Source of the DNA: JAQUOA01 sp037443785
GTDB taxonomy: Bacteria; Bacteroidota; Ignavibacteria; UBA10030; UBA8401
Reading direction: 5' to 3'
Length of the DNA stretch: 64,000 nucleotides
Assembly: GCA_037443785.1 (NCBI GenBank)
Contig: JBBINR010000007.1
Coordinates: forward strand, 1-64,000
Part shown: positions 15,972 to 24,789 of the stretch, piece after piece
How the letters are laid out: the number at the start of each line of letters is the position of its first letter
Numbering within the stretch: the stretch's first letter is position 1
Translations under genes and position numbers: made by a program
The notes under the pieces: model-generated
What the model was told of the DNA's origin: nothing
What the model saw: the letters and a program-made list of their open reading frames with translations, nothing else
Database searches by the model: none

Positions 15972-16811
15972 ATGATAACCTTACTTCGATTTGAACTCTT
16001 TAAAACATACGCCAAGTGGCGAACCTATATCGGATTTCTTGCCGTCGGAATTCTCATCCCTGTCATCATGTGGATCATGGCCTATTCCGGAGAGCAAATG
16101 GTTCAACGCCAGCTTCGGTCGCTGCAAAATGATTTTTTCATTTCGGGAAATTTATTTAACGGCTGGGTGATTTCGCAATTGATTATGAACGGTCTGTGGG
16201 TTCACGTTCCGGCATTAATCGCACTGGTTGCCGGCGATCAATTATCCGGCGAGGCAACGGCGGGAACATTTCGTCTGATTCTCATTCGTCCCGTGTCACG
16301 CACACGGATTTTGAATGCAAAATATTGTGCAACACTCCTGTATACCGCATCACTTGTCCTCTCAATTGCCGCACTTTCATTGGGACTTGGAATGTCAATT
16401 TTCGGTTCAGGCGATCTTATTGCTATCGACAGAGAAGGGATTTCGATCCTTCCGGAATCGGAACTTGTCATGCGTTTCATTTTTGCCTACGCATTAGCAA
16501 TCTGGTCGATGTTTGTTGTTGCATCCCTCGCATTTTTTATTTCATCATTTGTAGAAAATGCCATTGGACCGATAATTACGACAATGACGGTGATTGTGAT
16601 TTTTTTTATCATTTCAAACCTGCCGGTTGAGTCTGTCGAGGGCATTAAACCATACTTATTTACCACACACATGAGTGTATGGCAGGAAGCATTTCGTGAA
16701 ACGTACGATTGGAAGAAAATTATTGATTCGTGTATTGCCCTTGGACTAAACAGTGTAGTTTTTTATACGGCAACATTGTTCATCTTTAAACGAAAAGATA
16801 TTCTCACGTAA
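15972..16811 (+). CDS. ABC-2 type permease
   Basis: 279 residues with about six membrane helices. It has the ABC-2 family pattern: a first helix at ~17-38 (YIGFLAVGILIPVIMWIM), the region VAGDQLSGEATAGTFRLILIRPVSR that contacts the ATPase, then helices near 115-145, 165-190, 195-215 and 245-268. It starts 4 bases after the TonB receptor stop and ends with a cytoplasmic KRKDILT tail. With the ATPase it should make an exporter; the substrate is unknown. Confidence 0.88.
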   Translation: MITLLRFELFKTYAKWRTYIGFLAVGILIPVIMWIMAYSGEQMVQRQLRSLQNDFFISGNLFNGWVISQLIMNGLWVHVPALIALVAGDQLSGEATAGTFRLILIRPVSRTRILNAKYCATLLYTASLVLSIAALSLGLGMSIFGSGDLIAIDREGISILPESELVMRFIFAYALAIWSMFVVASLAFFISSFVENAIGPIITTMTVIVIFFIISNLPVESVEGIKPYLFTTHMSVWQEAFRETYDWKKIIDSCIALGLNSVVFYTATLFIFKRKDILT

Positions 16812-16848
16812 AAACAATGTCAGATATTTCTCATTAACCAGGAGCTTT

Positions 16849-18117
16849 ATGGCACTCACCGATAAACTCAAAGAATTTCGTGAAGGATTTCACCCGTCAT
16901 TCTGGACCGCCAACGGAATGGAATTGTTTGAGCGCCTTGCATACTACGGACAGCAGATTGTTTTTATGGTATACCTGCGCAACAGACTCGGTTTCACCGA
17001 AACAGAGGCTGGAGCACTCTCTGGTTTATTTGGCGGATTGATTTACCTTCTTCCCATTCTTGGCGGTACATTGGCGGATAAGTGGGGATTCAGACGCGCA
17101 TTCAGTGTTGCCTTTTCAATTCTTGGGATTGGATATTTTCTTATCGGATCAGTCGGCATGACTGCATTCGAAGGGCTGTATGCAAATCTCCCCCAGTATT
17201 GGCTGCTTACGGCTTTTCTTGTTTTTACTGCCTTCGGAGGTTCATTCATTAAACCGTCGGTGCTCGGCACAGTGAGCGTAACAACAAATGAAAAAACAAA
17301 ATCACTCGGCTTTGCGATTTATTACTGGCTTGTCAATGCCGGCGCGATGATTGGACCGACGATCGCCTATTTTGTTCGTGACAGCTTTGGCAATGAATAT
17401 GTCTATCTCGTTTCTTCCCTCAGTTGTTTTGGAATGCTGATTGCAAATCTCATTCTTTACAAAGATGTAAAAAGTGAAAAAACAGAAACATCGGAATCGC
17501 TCGGTAAAAAGATTACAAATCTTTTTGTGGTCCTCGGCAATTTTAAATTCATAATCTTCCTGCTGATTTATTCGCTGTATTGGATCATTTTCTGGCAGGA
17601 GTTCATCATTGTTCCGTATTACATCACCGATTACATTGGGAAAGAAACGCCGTACGAAATCGTACAATCGTGGTCGGCGGCAGGAGCAATTATTCTTTTC
17701 CAAATTCCGATTAACAGGCTGACGAAAAATATTCACACACGAACGGCGATTCTTATCGGATTCATTGTTTCCTCGTTTATCTGGATTATCATAGCCATCC
17801 ATCCTTCTATTCCAACAATTGCAGCAGGAATTGTTGCCTTTGCAGTCGGCGAAATGATTCAGGCTCCACGCTATTATGAATATATTTCGGAAATTGCGCC
17901 GCGCGGCCAGCAGGGATTATATCAAGGATACGCATTTTTACCAATTGCCATCGCTCGATTTGTCGGCGATCCTTTTGGCGGCTGGATTTACCAAACTGCA
18001 AAAGCGGCTGGCACTCCATCGCTTGTGTGGTTTTCTCTCATCGGTATAGGGATTTTTGGCGCTGTTTGTATGGCACTTTATAACAAAATCATCGCAAGAC
18101 AAGAAGCGAGGGTTTAG
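16849..18117 (+). CDS. MFS transporter, proton-dependent oligopeptide (POT/PTR2) type
   Basis: 422 residues and about 12 membrane helices. Helix 1 carries ELFERLAYYG, which matches the POT signature ExxERxxYYG used for proton coupling, and GGTLADKWGFRR is the MFS loop 2-3 motif. It is shorter than classic POT proteins (~480-500), which have two extra helices, so substrates other than di- and tripeptides are possible. GGAG lies 6 bases before the ATG. The next gene follows after 2 bases. Confidence 0.85.
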   Translation: MALTDKLKEFREGFHPSFWTANGMELFERLAYYGQQIVFMVYLRNRLGFTETEAGALSGLFGGLIYLLPILGGTLADKWGFRRAFSVAFSILGIGYFLIGSVGMTAFEGLYANLPQYWLLTAFLVFTAFGGSFIKPSVLGTVSVTTNEKTKSLGFAIYYWLVNAGAMIGPTIAYFVRDSFGNEYVYLVSSLSCFGMLIANLILYKDVKSEKTETSESLGKKITNLFVVLGNFKFIIFLLIYSLYWIIFWQEFIIVPYYITDYIGKETPYEIVQSWSAAGAIILFQIPINRLTKNIHTRTAILIGFIVSSFIWIIIAIHPSIPTIAAGIVAFAVGEMIQAPRYYEYISEIAPRGQQGLYQGYAFLPIAIARFVGDPFGGWIYQTAKAAGTPSLVWFSLIGIGIFGAVCMALYNKIIARQEARV

Positions 18118-18119
18118 AT

Positions 18120-18812
18120 ATGAAAAAGGTTCATGGAATAATTTTCTTTTTGGTGATTGGTTTTCATTTGTCATCAGCACAGCATATAACGGCCCAGAAA
18201 ATTCTCGATAACGTGAAAACGCATTTTGATGACGTGAACGATTATTCCGTTACGCTTGATATCAAACCAAACATCGAACGATTCAATGCAAAAGAGATGC
18301 ATTTGAAATTATTTTATAAACAGCCGAACAAAGTCCATATTGAATCCAAGGGATTTGTCATGCTGCCGAAGCAATTATTCGAAGTAACCCCGTCTCAGCT
18401 CATCTCAAAATTCGATCCGGTCTTGATTGATACCAAAAAAGAAAATGGAAAAACTATCTACGTACTTCGCCTGATTTCGAAACCGGAAAAGAATCGACCA
18501 ACGATTGAAAATTATATTACGATTGACGGAAATCGCTGGGTAATAGTGAAAATGCAGGCAACCCCAGCTGAAGGACGATCCATCGACGTGAATTTTGACT
18601 ACACTACCATCGACGGTAAATATATTCTTCCTTCGTCAATGATGGCCTCATTTAATTTCGGCGGTGATGATGATTCGCTCGCACGGATGAAAGGATTCCG
18701 AGGAGTTCCGACGAAGGGCACGGTAGAAATCCAATACTCCGATTACAAAGTGAATCAAGGATTGAGTGATGAGATTTTTGAGAAGAAAGAAACACAAAAA
18801 GGAAATAGGTGA
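18120..18812 (+). CDS. LolA-like periplasmic protein
   Basis: 230 residues with a signal peptide ending near SSAQ. The pattern ILDNVKTHFDDVNDYSVTLDI, then LKLFYKQPNKVHIESKGF and NYITIDGNRWVIVKMQATP, is that of the half-barrel LolA/LolB/RseB-type fold that carries lipids or lipoproteins. The assignment is by fold-like pattern, not a close match. It is co-transcribed with the POT-like transporter (2-base gap), whose job it may support. Confidence 0.7.
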   Translation: MKKVHGIIFFLVIGFHLSSAQHITAQKILDNVKTHFDDVNDYSVTLDIKPNIERFNAKEMHLKLFYKQPNKVHIESKGFVMLPKQLFEVTPSQLISKFDPVLIDTKKENGKTIYVLRLISKPEKNRPTIENYITIDGNRWVIVKMQATPAEGRSIDVNFDYTTIDGKYILPSSMMASFNFGGDDDSLARMKGFRGVPTKGTVEIQYSDYKVNQGLSDEIFEKKETQKGNR

Positions 18813-18817
18813 CATAG

Positions 18818-18847
18818 TAAAAAGCCGCTGAAGTCAGCGGCTTTTTT
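18818..18847. terminator. Bidirectional terminator between the LolA-like gene and carA
   Basis: AAAAAGCCGCTGA pairs with TCAGCGGCTTTTTT around a 2-base loop. It ends the plus-strand operon and, 2 bases from the carA stop, also the minus-strand one. Confidence 0.92.
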
Positions 18848-18848
18848 A

Positions 18849-19979
18849 TTAATTCTTATTTTTCTCCATCATCTTCACAAACTTCGAGAAGAGATAATCG
18901 CTGTCGTGCGGACCGGGCGATGCTTCGGGATGGTATTGAACGCAGAAGAGCGGCAACTTTTTATGCTCAAAGCCTTCCACAGTCTGGTCGTTCAAATTCA
19001 AATGTGTCAGTTCTACTTGTGATTCATCCATCGATTTCCAGTCAACGGCAAAGCCGTGATTTTGGGAGGTAATTTCAATCTCGCTCGTTTTTAAATTCTT
19101 CACAGGATGATTTGCCCCGCGATGTCCGAATTTCAACTTGTATGTTTTTCCGCCGAGCGCTAACGCCAGCAACTGATGGCCGAGACAAATTCCGAAGATC
19201 GGTTTCTTCCCCACCAACTTCTTGATGTTCATGATAGCATATTTCACAGCATCAGGGTCGCCGGGGCCGTTAGAAAGAAATATTCCATCGGGATTCATTG
19301 CCAAAACTTCTTCAGCGGAAAAACTTGCCGGAACGACAGTGAGATCACATCCATAGCTGGTCAATCGGCGAAGAATATTTTGTTTCACACCATAATCGAA
19401 CACAACAACATTGTATTTCTTTTCAGCCTTCTCTCCATTTTTTGTTGCAAGAGCAAAAGGAGTTTTATCGACTTCACTCCATCGATATTCTTTCGATGTC
19501 GTCACTTTCTTTGCGAGATCAAGCCCGGTCATTTCAGGAGATTTTTTTGCTTTGGCAACTAATGATGTGTCATCAAGGTCAATCGTAGAAATTACCCCGC
19601 GCATCGCTCCTTGATCGCGAAGGATCTTCGTCAGCATTCGTGTATCAATTCCCTGAATTGCGAGAATGTTATTTTTCTTTAACCAATCACCAAGGGACGA
19701 TCGCGAGCGCCAGTTACTGTGAAAATCAAAATATTCTTTCACCACAAATCCGCTGACTTGCGGTTTCACTGATTCAACATCATCACTGTTCACACCGTAA
19801 TTGCCGATCTGTGTATATGTCATTGTCACGATTTGTCCAGCGTACGACGGATCGGTAAGAATCTCCTGATATCCCGTGATACTCGTGTTAAAGCAGACTT
19901 CCCCGGTCACTTCACCTTCGGCACCAAAATGCTCACCGGTAAATACTGTTCCATTTTCTAATGCAAGCTTTGCTATCAT
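18849..19979 (-). CDS. carA: Carbamoyl-phosphate synthase small subunit
   Basis: 376 residues from MIAKLALENGTVF, the usual CarA start; an ATG 12 bases upstream is possible. The subunit hydrolyses glutamine and passes ammonia to CarB for arginine and pyrimidine synthesis. The N-terminal small-subunit domain (~1-140, GYQEILTDPSYAGQIVTMTY) is followed by a class I glutaminase with catalytic Cys in GICLGHQLLALALGG (~265) and His/Glu in QYHPEASPGPHDS. carB is not in the window. Confidence 0.97.
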   Translation of the reverse strand: MIAKLALENGTVFTGEHFGAEGEVTGEVCFNTSITGYQEILTDPSYAGQIVTMTYTQIGNYGVNSDDVESVKPQVSGFVVKEYFDFHSNWRSRSSLGDWLKKNNILAIQGIDTRMLTKILRDQGAMRGVISTIDLDDTSLVAKAKKSPEMTGLDLAKKVTTSKEYRWSEVDKTPFALATKNGEKAEKKYNVVVFDYGVKQNILRRLTSYGCDLTVVPASFSAEEVLAMNPDGIFLSNGPGDPDAVKYAIMNIKKLVGKKPIFGICLGHQLLALALGGKTYKLKFGHRGANHPVKNLKTSEIEITSQNHGFAVDWKSMDESQVELTHLNLNDQTVEGFEHKKLPLFCVQYHPEASPGPHDSDYLFSKFVKMMEKNKN

Positions 19980-20136
19980 ATATCCATTCATTCGTCATTG
20001 CGAGAAGCGAAGCGGCAAAATAATTCCCTAAAGATTTTACCGTCCCGATACGTTCGGAACCCGCAATAACGCGATGATAAAAAAAATCTTCGCTGAATTA
20101 AAAATACGAAATTTTTTCCATTTGAAGAAATACTTC
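19980..20136. other. carA upstream region with a dispersed repeat fragment
   Basis: No gene. GTCATTGCGAGA at 19994-20005 is shared with 40948-40959 and is a fragment of an interspersed repeat. The remainder is AT-rich and should contain the carA promoter. Confidence 0.4.
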
Positions 20137-20165
20137 TTGACTAATTTCACGCAAATGTGTTTATT
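20137..20165 (+). promoter_or_regulatory. Promoter of the dapBAD operon
   Basis: TTGACT (20137-20142) and TTTATT (20160-20165) are separated by 17 bases. The predicted start near 20172 coincides with the first base of riboswitch helix P1. Confidence 0.6.
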
Positions 20166-20169
20166 TAAG

Positions 20170-20355
20170 TAGTCTTAGAGGAGCGGTACACACAAGTACG
20201 CACATCGAAAGTGAACAACTTGATGACATGTGCAGAAAAGGTTCGCAATAAGTACCGCCGAAAGTTCATAGGGAGTTTCCTCTGTTAACTTGGGATGCAA
20301 GTAAAGAGCTTGCATACTGTTGTTTCGACATAACGAAACAAAGCGCTAACGACCA
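20170..20355 (+). promoter_or_regulatory. Lysine riboswitch (L-box) aptamer
   Basis: Read by eye, the stretch matches the L-box order. P1 is GTCTTAG (20172-20178) with CTAACGAC (20346-20353). It is followed by AGAGGAGCG, AGTA, a GCACAT/ATGTGC hairpin, AGAAAAGG and GCCGAA. P3 is AAGTT/AACTT, P4 is ATGCAAG/CTTGCAT, then CTGTTG, P5 is GTTTCG/CGAAAC, and it ends in AAAGCGCTAAC. The length (~185 nt) is normal for the class. Lysine binding should stabilise the aptamer and allow the terminator at 20403-20438, shutting off dapB-dapA-dapD when lysine is plentiful. A couple of consensus bases differ (AGAGGA for AGAGGT), so it is a diverged member. Confidence 0.85.
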
Positions 20356-20402
20356 TCTGCACATAGTTGTTTTGTACCGCTCGTAATGCGGTCATATCAA
20401 TC

Positions 20403-20438
20403 AAAAGTAGAGAGTCCTAAGCGCACCTCTACTTTTTT
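20403..20438 (+). terminator. Riboswitch-controlled intrinsic terminator before dapB
   Basis: AAAAGTAGAG pairs with CTCTACTTTT, followed by more T residues. It lies between the aptamer and the dapB start, as expected for transcription attenuation. Confidence 0.88.
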
Positions 20439-20456
20439 CGTTTTAAAAGGATTGAT

Positions 20457-21203
20457 ATGAACATTGCACTTATCGGTTACGGAAAAATGGGCAAAGAAAT
20501 CGAACAAATTGCCGTCGAACGAGGACATTTGATCGTTGCCAAATTTGACATCGATTCTCCCTTGCCATCGCCAAATTCACCATTATACGGTTCAACCCCC
20601 ATTGATTGCTGTATCGATTTTAGTACGGCATCCGCAGTCGCGGTTAATGTAACAACTCTCGTACAAAGCGGAATTCCATTGGTCATTGGAACCACAGGAT
20701 GGTCCGCAGAGATGGAAAACATTCGGAATATTGTAAAAACCAATAATGGTTCGGTTGTCTATTCATCCAATTTTTCCCTTGGCGCAAATATCATGTTCCG
20801 GCTTGTAGAAGCCGCTTCGGTAATTTTCAATCATTACGATCAGTATGATATTTCTGTTCACGAAACGCATCATATGATGAAGAAGGATGCGCCAAGCGGA
20901 ACCGCATTGACGATTGCGAATAAAGTATTGACGCACATAGATCGAAAGAAAAAAATTACATCTACTACTCCTTCTAAAGAAGAATTATTTGTTTCAAGTT
21001 CTCGCGTTGGCACAGTGGTTGGCGAACATGCAGTACGATTCAATTCTCTCGCAGACGACATTGTTATTTCACACACAGCGCACAATCGAAGCGGATTTGC
21101 ATTAGGCGCTGTTCTCGCTGCCGAATGGATTGTCGACAAAAAAGGATTGTATTCGTTCGAGGAGTTATTGTGGGACCAATACAATACAGAAATTAAAAAA
21201 TAA
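20457..21203 (+). CDS. dapB: 4-hydroxy-tetrahydrodipicolinate reductase
   Basis: 248 residues. DapB reduces the product of DapA with NAD(P)H in the diaminopimelate/lysine pathway. The N-terminal nucleotide-binding motif is IGYGKMGKEI, and the catalytic signature HETHHMMKKDAPSGTAL contains the His pair and the Lys and Gly-Thr residues that bind substrate. AAAAGGATT lies before the ATG. First gene of the riboswitch-controlled operon. Confidence 0.96.
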   Translation: MNIALIGYGKMGKEIEQIAVERGHLIVAKFDIDSPLPSPNSPLYGSTPIDCCIDFSTASAVAVNVTTLVQSGIPLVIGTTGWSAEMENIRNIVKTNNGSVVYSSNFSLGANIMFRLVEAASVIFNHYDQYDISVHETHHMMKKDAPSGTALTIANKVLTHIDRKKKITSTTPSKEELFVSSSRVGTVVGEHAVRFNSLADDIVISHTAHNRSGFALGAVLAAEWIVDKKGLYSFEELLWDQYNTEIKK

Positions 21204-21234
21204 AAATATCACTTATCATTTAAGGAATACCATT

Positions 21235-22137
21235 ATGACACCAAATTTTTCATTTCGCGGAGCGGCAACGGCATTAGTTACACCGATGCTTCCAAACGGA
21301 GATGTAGACACTGAAGCACTTCAACGCCTCGTTGAATTTCAAATCGAAAATGGAATCAACGCGTTGGTTCCCGTCGGAACAACCGGTGAAAGTGCAACAC
21401 TCTCCCATCCTGAACATCATCATGTTATGGACGTTGTTGCCGAGCAAGCAAAAGGCCGCGTACCGATTATCGTTGGTGCCGGAAGTAATTCAACACGTGA
21501 AGCAATTTCGTTAACGCAACATGCGCGCGCAATCGGTGCAAATGCCGTGTTGTCTGTCGCTCCATATTACAATAAACCAACACAGCAAGGATTCTTTGAG
21601 CATTACAAAGCAATCACGGAAGCGGTCGATATTCCGGTTTTCGTGTACAATGTTCCCGGGCGGACAGGAAGTAACATCAATGCTGAAACAACGCTGCGCC
21701 TCGCTGAACTGCCGGGCATTGCAGGAATTAAAGAAGCATCGGGAAATATTTCTCAAGTAATGGAAATTCTTCGGCATCGCCCAAATAATTTCGTTCTTCT
21801 CTCCGGTGATGATGCTTTAACACTGCCGATGATGGCATGTGGTGCAGATGGAGTAATTTCCGTTGTCGCAAACGAAGTTCCAAAAGATTTTTCGACAATG
21901 GTTCGGTTCTGCCTCGAGGGAAATTTCATTGCAGCACGAAAAATTCATGAACGATTGCTCGACTTGATGAATTTGAATTTTATGGAATCAAATCCAATAC
22001 CGGTAAAGTCCGCCCTTGCCATGATGGGAATGATCAACGAAGCGTATCGGCTCCCGTTAACGCGAATGTCGATGGATCATCGATTAAAATTACGAAGAGT
22101 ACTTGAAGAGCTTTCATTGCTGGGACAACACGCATGA
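21235..22137 (+). CDS. dapA: 4-hydroxy-tetrahydrodipicolinate synthase
   Basis: 300 residues from ATG 21235 with TAAGGA 9 bases upstream; the longer frame back to 21130 overlaps dapB and is rejected. DapA condenses pyruvate with aspartate semialdehyde. The Schiff-base lysine is Lys166 in GIAGIKEASG, the catalytic Tyr138 is in FVYNVPGRTG, and GTTGES (48-53) supplies the Thr pair. TIM-barrel length is normal. It starts 31 bases after dapB. Confidence 0.97.
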   Translation: MTPNFSFRGAATALVTPMLPNGDVDTEALQRLVEFQIENGINALVPVGTTGESATLSHPEHHHVMDVVAEQAKGRVPIIVGAGSNSTREAISLTQHARAIGANAVLSVAPYYNKPTQQGFFEHYKAITEAVDIPVFVYNVPGRTGSNINAETTLRLAELPGIAGIKEASGNISQVMEILRHRPNNFVLLSGDDALTLPMMACGADGVISVVANEVPKDFSTMVRFCLEGNFIAARKIHERLLDLMNLNFMESNPIPVKSALAMMGMINEAYRLPLTRMSMDHRLKLRRVLEELSLLGQHA

Positions 22138-22970
22138 CAACACCGGATCTTCGCGGTCAAATACTAAAGGTCTTTGGCGATTCAGGAACTTCGAAGGCAA
22201 AAGCCCTTGGTCTCTTCCGAAAATTTTTAGATCAGCTTGATTCAGGAAAGATCAGATCAGCAGAAAAAATCGACGGAACATGGGTTGTTCATGAATGGGT
22301 AAAAAAAGGAATCCTTCTCGGATTTCGTTTGGGACAGCTCAAAGAAATTCCGCGAGGTTTGCCATTTAAATTTTTTGATAAAGATACGATTCCTTTAAAG
22401 AAAATTTCCGCAAAAAATAATATTCGCGTGGTCCCCGGCGGATCATCGATTCGCAAAGGTGCCTACGTTGCTTCTTCGGTCATTGTCATGCCACCCGCTT
22501 ACATTAATATCGGCTCGTACGTTGATGAAGGAACCATGGTCGATTCGCATGCGCTTGTCGGCTCCTGCGCTCAAATCGGAAAGCGGGTTCACATTAGTGC
22601 AGCTTCACAAATTGGCGGCGTGCTCGAACCGATTGGTGCGTTGCCGGTTATTATTGAAGACGATGTTTTGATTGGCGGCAATTGCGGAATTTATGAAGGA
22701 ACAATTGTCAGCAGGCGTGCCGTGATTGCTACCGGTGTTACATTAACGGCTTCCACTCCAGTGTATGATATCGTCAATGAAACAATCATAAGGAAGAACG
22801 AAAACGGCTCATTAATCATCCCGGAAAACGCGGTTGTTGTTGCCGGCACAAGAAAGATTGATTCTTCCTTTGCACGAAATAACGGATTACACTTGTATAC
22901 ACCGCTGATCGTTAAATATCGCGATGAAAAAACGGACGCAAAGACTGCACTGGAAGAAAGCTTGCGGTAA
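22134..22970 (+). CDS. dapD: Tetrahydrodipicolinate N-succinyltransferase
   Basis: 278 residues. The ATG overlaps the dapA stop (ATGA). An N-terminal helical domain (~1-100) is followed by hexapeptide repeats of a left-handed beta helix (~105-235: SYVDEGTMVDSHALVGSCAQIG, VLIGGNCGIYEG) and a C-terminal tail. It adds succinyl from succinyl-CoA, so the lysine route here is the succinylase branch. The stop codon directly abuts that of the convergent regulator gene. Confidence 0.96.
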   Translation: MTTPDLRGQILKVFGDSGTSKAKALGLFRKFLDQLDSGKIRSAEKIDGTWVVHEWVKKGILLGFRLGQLKEIPRGLPFKFFDKDTIPLKKISAKNNIRVVPGGSSIRKGAYVASSVIVMPPAYINIGSYVDEGTMVDSHALVGSCAQIGKRVHISAASQIGGVLEPIGALPVIIEDDVLIGGNCGIYEGTIVSRRAVIATGVTLTASTPVYDIVNETIIRKNENGSLIIPENAVVVAGTRKIDSSFARNNGLHLYTPLIVKYRDEKTDAKTALEESLR

Positions 22971-24347
22971 TTATTTTTCTTTAAGATTATACTGCTGGAT
23001 TTTTGTGTAGAGAGTTTTAAGGCTGATGTCTAAAATTTTTGCAGAAAGATTTTTGTTCCATTTGCTGTTTTCGAGAACGGCGGCAATATGCTGGCGTTCT
23101 AATTCCTGAATTGACACCGCACTGCCAATAATTCCGTTACCTTCTTTTTGTGCCGCAGATTGGACGCCAAGCCGTTGGGGCAAGGCAAGATCTTTGGTGC
23201 GAATAATTTCTTCCGAAGAAAGAATGATTGCCCGCTCCAGCACATTTTCCAATTCACGAATATTACCGGGCCAGTCATATTCCATTAACGCCTGCAGTGC
23301 ATCCGGATGTAAAGATTTTTTTGCCTTTGTTTTATTTTTCCGCTCAAGAATACTTTGCACAAGAATTGGAATGTCGTCTTTTCTCTGCATAAGCGACGGC
23401 AAATGAAGTGTGATAACATTCAACCGGTATAAAAGATCTTCGCGAAATCTTCCTTCTTTTACTTCCTCCAAAAGATTTTTATTCGTAGCAGAAATAAGAC
23501 GAATGTCTGATTTTAAAGTTTTATTTCCGCCAACGCGCCGGTACTCCCCGGTTTGAATGAAGCGGAGCAATTTCGGCTGAAACACCGGGCTGATTTCCCC
23601 AATTTCATCCAAGAAAAGTGTGCCGCCGTTTGAGATCTCCACTAATCCCTGCCGCATAACTTGCGCATCGGTGAATGCGCCTTTTTCATGACCGAATAAT
23701 TCACTCTCAATCAACGTATCAGGAATAGAAGCGCAGTTGAGTGCGACAAATGGTTTTTCGTTTCGTGGAGAATTTTTGTGAAGAAAATTTGCAAATAACT
23801 CTTTTCCGGTTCCGCTTCCTCCTTCAATAAGAACCGTAGAGTCTGTAGGAGCAACTTTACTTGCCAGCTCAATTACTTTTACAAATTCTGCACTTTCCCC
23901 AACAAGGTGTGACGATTGAGCAAGTCTCGACAACTCACTCTTCATTACTTTATTTTCAATCACCAATGTCCGTTGATCTAACGCTCGCTCGAGAAGTGAA
24001 ACGAGTTCATCGATCGAATACGGCTTCGTGAGATAATAGAATGCACCGTTTTTCATGCAATCAACCGCCATCCGAACATCATCAACACCGGTAAGCATAA
24101 TAACCTGCATATCGATATAGTGCTCTTTGATGTACTTTAAGACTTCAATGCCGTCAACGCGCGGCATTCGTACATCGAGAAGTGCTACATCCAAAGAATG
24201 TTCCTGCAGGCAATTGATCGCCGCCGCACCATCTTCCGCCGTAACAACAGTGTGCCCTTCGCCGGCAAGAACACTTTCTAGCGTAGATCGAAAATCGACT
24301 TCATCATCAGCGACAAGAATTTTTGCATTTATTTTTTTCTTTGCCAT
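22971..24347 (-). CDS. NtrC-family sigma-54-dependent response regulator
   Basis: 458 residues from MAKKKINAKILVADDE; an upstream start would add 20 unconserved residues. Receiver domain (~8-122) with the phosphoacceptor Asp in LLDVRMP (~57) and Lys in LTKPYS (~107). AAA+ domain (~150-385) with Walker A GGSGTGKE (~175-182), Walker B GTLFLDEIGE and the loop that contacts sigma-54 reading GAFTDA instead of GAFTGA. C-terminal Fis-type helix-turn-helix (~410-456). It activates sigma-54 promoters. No sensor kinase gene adjoins it. Convergent with dapD with no spacer and no visible terminator. Confidence 0.95.
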   Translation of the reverse strand: MAKKKINAKILVADDEVDFRSTLESVLAGEGHTVVTAEDGAAAINCLQEHSLDVALLDVRMPRVDGIEVLKYIKEHYIDMQVIMLTGVDDVRMAVDCMKNGAFYYLTKPYSIDELVSLLERALDQRTLVIENKVMKSELSRLAQSSHLVGESAEFVKVIELASKVAPTDSTVLIEGGSGTGKELFANFLHKNSPRNEKPFVALNCASIPDTLIESELFGHEKGAFTDAQVMRQGLVEISNGGTLFLDEIGEISPVFQPKLLRFIQTGEYRRVGGNKTLKSDIRLISATNKNLLEEVKEGRFREDLLYRLNVITLHLPSLMQRKDDIPILVQSILERKNKTKAKKSLHPDALQALMEYDWPGNIRELENVLERAIILSSEEIIRTKDLALPQRLGVQSAAQKEGNGIIGSAVSIQELERQHIAAVLENSKWNKNLSAKILDISLKTLYTKIQQYNLKEK

Positions 24348-24459
24348 ATGGTGACAAAAATATACCTTTTTATCAATTGACCTGCAAACACAGCTCATCG
24401 CTTGCAAAAATTTTTATAATATGATACATTATACGGTATGTTAAACTTTTGAGAACTGC

Positions 24460-24789
24460 ATGACGACTGTTTTACTGTTGACAGCCTCCAATATTTTCAT
24501 GACGTTTGCCTGGTATGGGCATCTAAAATTTAAGGATGTTGCCCTCTGGAAAATTGTTTTGGTCAGTTGGGGAATAGCCTTTTTCGAATATTGCTTTATG
24601 ATTCCCGCAAATAGAATTGGATATGGGGAATTTTCCGCACCGCAATTAAAAATCATTCAAGAGATTATCACATTAGTGGTTTTTTCACTTTTTTCTGTGT
24701 TTTACTTGAAAGAACAACTCCGCTGGAATTACGTTGCCGGCTTTCTGTGCATTATTGCAGCAGCTTATTTCATTTTTAAAAAATGGTAG
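24460..24789 (+). CDS. Small four-helix membrane protein, DUF486 family
   Basis: 109 residues in four membrane helices (~2-20, 28-48, 65-82, 86-105), with FFEYCFMIPANRIGYGEFSAPQLKIIQE matching DUF486, a small branch of the drug/metabolite transporter superfamily. Such proteins probably work as dimers; the substrate is unknown. It is a single-gene unit divergent from the NtrC-type regulator, and no clear Shine-Dalgarno site is present. Confidence 0.88.
   Translation: MTTVLLLTASNIFMTFAWYGHLKFKDVALWKIVLVSWGIAFFEYCFMIPANRIGYGEFSAPQLKIIQEIITLVVFSLFSVFYLKEQLRWNYVAGFLCIIAAAYFIFKKW

Noticed and set aside
21130..21234. N-terminal extension of dapA
   Set aside because: It overlaps dapB and has no ribosome site; the ATG at 21235 does.
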